DNA from: an uncultured Oscillospiraceae bacterium
GTDB lineage: Bacteria; Bacillota; Clostridia; Oscillospirales; Acutalibacteraceae
Assembly (NCBI GenBank): GCA_900552605.1
Contig: USAR01000030.1
Span: 1-11,014, forward strand
Length of the DNA stretch: 11,014 nucleotides
Direction of reading: 5' to 3'
In this document: positions 6,948 to 11,014 of the stretch, piece after piece
Layout: every line of letters starts with the position of its first letter
Position numbering within the stretch: the stretch's first letter is position 1
Notes under the pieces: generated by a model
Seen by the model: only the letters and a program-made list of their open reading frames with translations
Database searches by the model: none
What the model was told of the DNA's origin: nothing
Translations under genes and position numbers: made by a program

Positions 6948-8624
6948 ATGCCCGATATTAAATCAAACGAGGTTATGCCCTCAAACTTTATACACGATTT
7001 TATTGACGAGGATCTTAAAAACGGTGTTTACGACCATGTTCAGACTCGTTTTCCGCCCGAGCCTAACGGATATTTGCACATAGGCCACGCAAAAGCAATC
7101 TGCATTGACTTCGGCACTGCCGAAAAATACGGCGGCACATGCAACCTGCGTTTTGACGACACCAATCCCGAAAAAGAGGACACCGAGTATGTTGACGCAA
7201 TAGAGGAAGACATCAAGTGGCTCGGATTTAATTGGGACAACGTTTACTTTGCTTCAGATTACTTTGATTTTATTTATGAATGTGCGATAAAGCTTATTGA
7301 AAAAGGGCTTGCCTATGTTGACGACCTTTCGGGAGAGGAGATACGCGAATATCGCGGCACGCTTACCGAGCCCGGCAAGGAAAGTCCTTACCGCTACAGA
7401 AGTGTGGAAGAAAACCTTGACCTATTCCGCCGTATGACAGAAGGTGAATTTGAAAACGGTGAGAAAGTGCTTCGCGCAAAAATTGATATGGCATCGCCGA
7501 ATATGAATATGCGCGACCCCGTTATCTACCGTATTTTAAAGGCTCATCACCATCGCACGGGCGACAAGTGGTGCGTTTATCCGATGTACGATATGGCTCA
7601 TCCCCTTTCGGATACAAAAGAGGGCGTTACCCACTCGCTTTGCTCGCTTGAATTTGAAAACCACCGTCCGCTCTACGATTGGTTTTTAAAAGTGCTTGAG
7701 CTTCCGCACCCCTCAAGGCAGATTGAATTTGCACGCCTTAATCTTAACTACACTTTAACCAGCAAGCGCAAGTGCTTAAAGCTGGTTAACGATGGTTTGG
7801 TTTCCGGTTGGGACGACCCGAGAATGGCAACCATCTGCGGTATGCGCCGTCGCGGTTTTCCGCCGGAGGCTATTCGTACATTTGCCGAAAAAATAGGCGT
7901 TTCAAAAGCATACAGCGTGGTTGATTTTGCTTTACTTGAATCCTGCGTGCGCGATAAACTTAATGAAAATGCAGACCGTGCTATGGCTGTTTTGAGACCG
8001 CTTAAGGTTGTTATCGACAACTATCCCGAGGATAAAACCGAGGAAATTGCAGTTGATATTAACCCCAACAAGCCCGAGCTTGGCAAGCGCACTGTTCCTT
8101 TCAGCCGCGAGATATATATTGAGCAGGACGACTTTGCACTTGTGCCGCCGCCTAAATACTTCAGACTCTGTCCTCAAAAGGAAGTAAGGCTTAAAGGTGC
8201 TTACTTTGTGAAATACGCAAGCTGTGAGCAGGACGAAAACGGTAATGTTACCACTGTTCACGTTACCTACGATCCTGCATCATTCGGCGGTGAATCACCC
8301 GACGGAAGAAAGGTTAAAGGAACACTGCATTGGGTAAGCGCAGAGCACTGTCTTGATGCCGAGGTACGCCTTTACGACAGATTGTTTAATGTCGAAAATC
8401 CTTCCGACGAAGAGGGCGTTTCAAGCTTTGCCGATAACATCAACCCAAACTCGCTTGTAGTGCTTGAGCACTGCAAGGTTGAGCCTTATATGGCAAAGGC
8501 AAAAACCGGAGATACCTTCCAATTTATGCGTCAGGGTTATTTCTGCATTGACAAGGATTCAACCGAGCAGAAGCCTGTTTTCAACCGCACAGTCGCTCTT
8601 AAGGATTCTTTTGCTAAAAAATAA
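6948..8624 (+). CDS. glnS: Glutaminyl-tRNA synthetase
   Basis: Charges tRNA-Gln directly with glutamine. [17 protein letters not shown] at 35-51 is the GlnRS form of the HIGH region (HIGH at 44-47). KMSKS is represented by LTSKR at 270-274, where Thr replaces the common Met. [16 protein letters not shown] at 70-85 and the tRNA-acceptor region ([27 protein letters not shown]) are GlnRS hallmarks. Two beta-barrel anticodon domains occupy about 340-550. The length of 558 matches the E. coli enzyme (554). The ribosome binding site AAGGAG overlaps the gltX stop (TAAGGAG), and the gap is 14 bases. Many Firmicutes lack GlnRS and use GatCAB amidation instead, so a GlnRS next to GluRS implies direct Gln-tRNA formation. 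Confidence 0.96.
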   Translation: MPDIKSNEVMPSNFIHDFIDEDLKNGVYDHVQTRFPPEPNGYLHIGHAKAICIDFGTAEKYGGTCNLRFDDTNPEKEDTEYVDAIEEDIKWLGFNWDNVYFASDYFDFIYECAIKLIEKGLAYVDDLSGEEIREYRGTLTEPGKESPYRYRSVEENLDLFRRMTEGEFENGEKVLRAKIDMASPNMNMRDPVIYRILKAHHHRTGDKWCVYPMYDMAHPLSDTKEGVTHSLCSLEFENHRPLYDWFLKVLELPHPSRQIEFARLNLNYTLTSKRKCLKLVNDGLVSGWDDPRMATICGMRRRGFPPEAIRTFAEKIGVSKAYSVVDFALLESCVRDKLNENADRAMAVLRPLKVVIDNYPEDKTEEIAVDINPNKPELGKRTVPFSREIYIEQDDFALVPPPKYFRLCPQKEVRLKGAYFVKYASCEQDENGNVTTVHVTYDPASFGGESPDGRKVKGTLHWVSAEHCLDAEVRLYDRLFNVENPSDEEGVSSFADNINPNSLVVLEHCKVEPYMAKAKTGDTFQFMRQGYFCIDKDSTEQKPVFNRTVALKDSFAKK

Positions 8625-8656
8625 ACCGCCTACGGTTGATAAACGGAGTTTTTGAT

Positions 8657-9409
8657 ATGCCAAAGATATTTGATGTTTTTGATTATTTAGACAGTCGTTT
8701 CCCGTTTTGCACTCAGCTTGGGTTTGACAATGCCGGCTTTTTGGTCGGTGACCGAGGTGAGGAGCTTAAAAAAGGTGTTGTAGCGCTTGATATAACCGAC
8801 GCTGCAATTGACTTTGCAAAAGAAGCAGGAGCAAACCTGATAGTTAGTCATCACCCTGTGATTTTTGAGCCGCTTCGCAGCGTTACGAAAAACGATATTG
8901 TTTATAAGCTTATTAAAAACGGTATTTCTGCGATATGTGCACACACAAACCTCGATATGTGCGGTGGCGGTGTTAACGACTGCCTGTGCCGCGCAATCGG
9001 GCTTGAAAATACAGTCGGTGTATTGCCTGAGGGTGATGTTGATTCGGCAAGGCTCGGTGAACTTACAGCACCGCTTTCGGCAGATGATTTTGCAGAAATG
9101 CTTAAATCTAAGCTTCATTGCGCCGTTAAATATACCGACAGCAAAAAACCCATTAAAAAGGTTGGCGTATGCTCAGGCTCCGGCGGCAGTATGCTTTTTG
9201 ATATTGCAAAGCTTTCAGCAGACGCATTTGTTACCGCAGATGTTAAGCACAACATTTTCCTTGACGCAAAGCATCTCGGCATTTCAATTTTTGATTGCGG
9301 TCATTTTGAAACGGAAAACGTGGTGGTCGCTCCGCTTTGCGAGCAACTTAATGATAACTTCGGCAATGCTTTTATACCGTTTTTAAAAAGTGAAATTAAG
9401 CATATCTGA
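8657..9409 (+). CDS. NIF3/DUF34 family metal-binding protein
   Basis: Member of the NIF3 (YbgI/YqfO) family, often named 'GTP cyclohydrolase 1 type 2-like'; its true reaction is not settled. The product is 250 residues, the short form without the PII-like insert found in YqfO. Dinuclear metal ligands are visible: His65 and His66 (SHHPVIF), Asp100 (AHTNLDM), His216 and Glu220 (CGHFETE). LGFDNAGFLVGD at 21-32 is the N-terminal family motif. I chose ATG at 8657 because ACGGAG lies eight bases upstream; an upstream in-frame TTG at 8636 would add seven residues without a ribosome binding site. It is 32 bases after glnS and last in the cluster. In many Firmicutes the neighbour is trmK, which is absent here. 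Confidence 0.92.
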   Translation: MPKIFDVFDYLDSRFPFCTQLGFDNAGFLVGDRGEELKKGVVALDITDAAIDFAKEAGANLIVSHHPVIFEPLRSVTKNDIVYKLIKNGISAICAHTNLDMCGGGVNDCLCRAIGLENTVGVLPEGDVDSARLGELTAPLSADDFAEMLKSKLHCAVKYTDSKKPIKKVGVCSGSGGSMLFDIAKLSADAFVTADVKHNIFLDAKHLGISIFDCGHFETENVVVAPLCEQLNDNFGNAFIPFLKSEIKHI

Positions 9410-9436
9410 TAAAACGATAATATTTATTCAAACTCA

Positions 9437-9482
9437 AAATCCGCCGCAGCGTTTCTATTTAACAGCACGCTGCGGCGGATTT
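9437..9482 (+). terminator. Strong hairpin terminating the nrdR-gltX-glnS-nif3 cluster
   Basis: AAATCCGCCGCAGCGT (9437-9452) pairs perfectly with its complement at 9467-9482, giving a 16-bp stem with a 14-base loop. It lies 27 bases after the last stop codon. The T-tract after the stem is short (TTT, then ATTATT), but the A-T foot of the stem gives U-rich 3' ends on both strands, so it could also stop transcription coming from the right. Confidence 0.82.
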
Positions 9483-9542
9483 ATTATTGCTAACTCAGTG
9501 CAACAAGCTTTAAGTAATACAGCTGTTCTTGGCAAATTATAA
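9483..9542. other. Non-coding start of the 9483-10166 gene-free stretch
   Basis: Between the cluster terminator and the structured element I see no gene, promoter or repeat. The rest of the gene-free stretch holds the element at 9543-9726, an AT-rich spacer with a small 5-bp hairpin (TCGGC/GCCGA, 9772-9788), repeat copy 2, and 60 unremarkable bases before the exporter stop. Confidence 0.5.
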
Positions 9543-9726
9543 GCGACCAAAAAACAGCGACAGCGCAGCCCGGCGCACACGCCGCCGTTTTTGCTTTACG
9601 GTTTCATAGTTTTCTATAAATACTATTTTGCAAAAACGACAAAAAGCCGACAAGGTCGGCTTTTTCTAAAATTGCCTACGACAATTTGCGCGTGCGCCGG
9701 GCTGTGCTGCCTCTGCTTTTTGTCGC
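9543..9726. repeat. Second structured intergenic element with the same topology as the repeat
   Basis: A long imperfect outer stem joins 9543-9582 to 9688-9726. Its core is 9561-9578 with 9692-9709 (18 bp, one G-T), then three more pairs after a mismatch. Outside the core, CAG/CTG, AAAAA/TTTTT and GCGAC/GTCGC continue the stem with small interruptions. Inside are three hairpins. A: CGTTTTTGC (9586-9594) with GCAAAAACG (9630-9638). B: AAAAAGCCGAC (9641-9651) with its perfect complement (9655-9665). C: AAATTG (9669-9674) with CAATTT (9682-9687). The B hairpin ends in a T-run and could act as a terminator in either direction. The sequence is unlike copies 1 and 2, but the arrangement (long stem, A with a large loop, B, C) is the same. 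Confidence 0.7.
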
Positions 9727-9803
9727 TCTTCGAAATGCCAAACGGTACAAAAGCAGTTATAATTTTTACGCTCGGCCTTATTAGCCGACATTTAAAGATA
9801 ATC

Positions 9804-10106
9804 ACTTGAATGTTGACACGCCGCTAAAAGTCACTGCTTAACAGCCCTTTCTGCTATATCACCCGCGCGCAGCGCCAACCGTTTCTTCTGAATTTTCTGC
9901 AACTATTTTAAACCCAGCCAAAATCATAGATTTAAGCTGCAAACATTTTTTCGAAAACGGTTAAAAGAGCCGCCGAAGGCGACTCTTTCCTCGCCTTCGG
10001 CGAGGCACGCTGCGCGCGGGCGATACCGCAGACAGGGCTGTTTTGCAAAATTTTCAGCTATATACAAATGAAAAGCTATTTATAAAAACAGTGAAAATTA
10101 ACTGCC
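9804..10106. repeat. Structured intergenic repeat, copy 2 (four-way-junction element)
   Basis: Homologous to 1148-1464, with matching edges and core blocks, including CAGCCCT, CCCGCGCGCAGCG, CAACCGTTT, TTTTTTCG and TCCTCGCCTT. The outer stem pairs 9840-9874 with 10008-10042 (31 of 35 positions). Hairpin A is AACCGTTT (9877-9884) with AAACGGTT (9955-9962). Hairpin B is 9964-9974 with 9978-9988, one C-A mismatch, loop GAA; its sequence differs from copy 1 yet still pairs. Hairpin C is CCTCGCC with GGCGAGG (9989-10005), loop TTC. On the - strand the A-C mismatches become G-U pairs. It lies between the converging NIF3 gene and ABC exporter gene and ends 60 bases from the exporter stop. Confidence 0.85.
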
Positions 10107-10166
10107 GGCCTGCCCCAATACGCTGTTAAACCGTTCTTCGTTTCTTTTTCAAAAACCGCAACCGCT

Positions 10167-11014
10167 TTATTCCTGCAATGTTTTGAATTTATAAAACTCG
10201 CCGCGCTTTTCCATAAGCTCGTCGTAAGTGCCGATCTCCACGCACCTTCCATGGTCGATAACCGCAATACGATCGGCGTTGCGTATTGTGGAAAGCCTGT
10301 GAGCCACAATAAAGGTCGTTCTGCCGATGGCAAGGTTATTTATCGCCTCTTGTATTTCACGCTCCGTTGCCGTATCCAGCGCGCTTGTAGCCTCATCGAA
10401 AATAATCACATCGGGATGGCGGATTATGGCGCGTGCAATCGATATACGCTGGCGCTGACCACCGGAGAGCTTGTTACCGTGCTCACCTATTTTTGTATCG
10501 AGTCCATCGGGCAGCGAATCAACAACACTTCTGAGCTTTGCCATATCGATAACATACTCAAGCTCTTCGTCACTGATATCATCTCTGCCGTATGTAATAT
10601 TTTCTTTTATAGTGCCTGAAAACAGCACCGTGTTTTGCGGAACAACTGAAATGAACCTGCGGTAGGAATGAAGATCAAGCTGTTCTATCGGAGTGCCGTC
10701 TACCAAAACCTCGCCACCGCTAGCTAGATTAAAGCCGATAACAAGATTAAGTATTGTGGATTTACCTGACCCCGATTCACCGACAAGTGCAATCGTCTCC
10801 CCTGCTTTTACAGACAAGTTAAGTCCGTTAAGCACTGCTTTTTCATCGTCATAAGAAAAAGTAACGTTTTTAAAATCGTAATTTCCGTAAAGTCTCGTTA
10901 CCTTTTTCTTATTTTCATTATCTTCAATATCATCGTCATTCAGTATTTCACCAATGGAACGTATGCTCTCGCCGCCCTTAATAATAATCGGTAAAAGGTT
11001 CATCATTGAGGAAA
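10167..11014 (-). CDS. ABC exporter, nucleotide-binding domain (5' end outside window)
   Basis: C-terminal part of a type IV ABC exporter with fused membrane and ATPase domains (MsbA/LmrA-like). The frame is open to the right edge (...SSMMNLLPIIIKGGESIRSIGEIL), which is the end of the membrane domain and the linker; the six membrane helices lie beyond the window. Counting from the Met at 11006, the motifs are Walker A GESGSGKST at 76-84, Q-loop Gln124 (VVPQN), signature LSGGQRQR at 180-187, Walker B VIIFDE at 200-205, D-loop SALD at 208-211 and switch His236 (IVAHRLST). All catalytic residues are intact. The substrate cannot be deduced; the partner half-transporter, if any, would be upstream to the right. 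No canonical intrinsic terminator is visible between its stop and repeat copy 2. Confidence 0.95.
   Translation of the reverse strand, partial: SSMMNLLPIIIKGGESIRSIGEILNDDDIEDNENKKKVTRLYGNYDFKNVTFSYDDEKAVLNGLNLSVKAGETIALVGESGSGKSTILNLVIGFNLASGGEVLVDGTPIEQLDLHSYRRFISVVPQNTVLFSGTIKENITYGRDDISDEELEYVIDMAKLRSVVDSLPDGLDTKIGEHGNKLSGGQRQRISIARAIIRHPDVIIFDEATSALDTATEREIQEAINNLAIGRTTFIVAHRLSTIRNADRIAVIDHGRCVEIGTYDELMEKRGEFYKFKTLQE

Noticed and set aside
8636..8656. Earlier TTG start for the NIF3 gene
   Set aside because: It has no ribosome binding site; ATG at 8657 follows ACGGAG and begins at the usual family N-terminus.
9735..9763. Possible + strand promoter ATGCCA-17-TATAAT upstream of copy 2
   Set aside because: The -10 is perfect but the -35 matches only four of six, no gene follows, and copy 1 has no counterpart. 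AT-rich chance is likely.
9591..9809. Open frames on both strands between the NIF3 gene and copy 2
   Set aside because: They run through hairpin arms, lack ribosome binding sites and have biased low-complexity content.

Overview
The window looks like a chromosomal segment of an anaerobic Firmicute, probably a gut member of the Clostridia (Oscillospiraceae/Ruminococcaceae-like). The basis is moderate GC, strong AGGAG-type ribosome binding sites, the clostridial form of the zinc-binding lipoprotein (an Asp-containing 'ADKFPFRYL' motif and a C-terminal 'SCHN'), NrdR, and GluRS beside GlnRS. This placement is inference from protein style; no rRNA or other marker is present.

Layout. (1) 1-1047, +: C-terminal two thirds of polynucleotide phosphorylase (pnp), cut by the left edge, followed by a hairpin and an intrinsic terminator. 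(2) 1048-1652: non-coding, with a 317-bp structured repeat (copy 1) and the terminator of the opposing operon. (3) 1653-4601, -: a tight zinc-uptake operon read right to left, Fur-family regulator (probably Zur), lipoprotein ZnuA, ATPase ZnuC, permease ZnuB. It has a near-consensus promoter whose -10 abuts a Fur-type palindrome. (4) 4602-4813: divergent promoter region. (5) 4814-9409, +: nrdR, gltX, glnS and a NIF3/DUF34 gene in one direction with overlaps or short gaps, ended by a 16-bp terminator hairpin. (6) 9483-10166: a second structured element and then repeat copy 2, with no gene. (7) 10167-11014, -: nucleotide-binding domain of an ABC exporter, cut by the right edge.

The protein-coding content is ordinary: RNA turnover, zinc homeostasis, deoxynucleotide control, tRNA charging and export. 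The least explained material is non-coding. Copy 1 (about 1148-1464) and copy 2 (about 9804-10106) share conserved edges and core blocks. Both fold into a 35-36-bp outer stem that opens onto a compact four-way junction with three hairpins. One hairpin has a different sequence in each copy but stays paired, and in copy 2 the A-C mismatches of the + strand would be G-U pairs on the - strand. Just left of copy 2, a third segment (9543-9726) has a different sequence but can be drawn with the same topology: long outer stem plus three hairpins. All three lie between converging genes. I read this as a family of structured intergenic repeats, either non-autonomous elements or structured RNAs; I do not recognise it as a named family.
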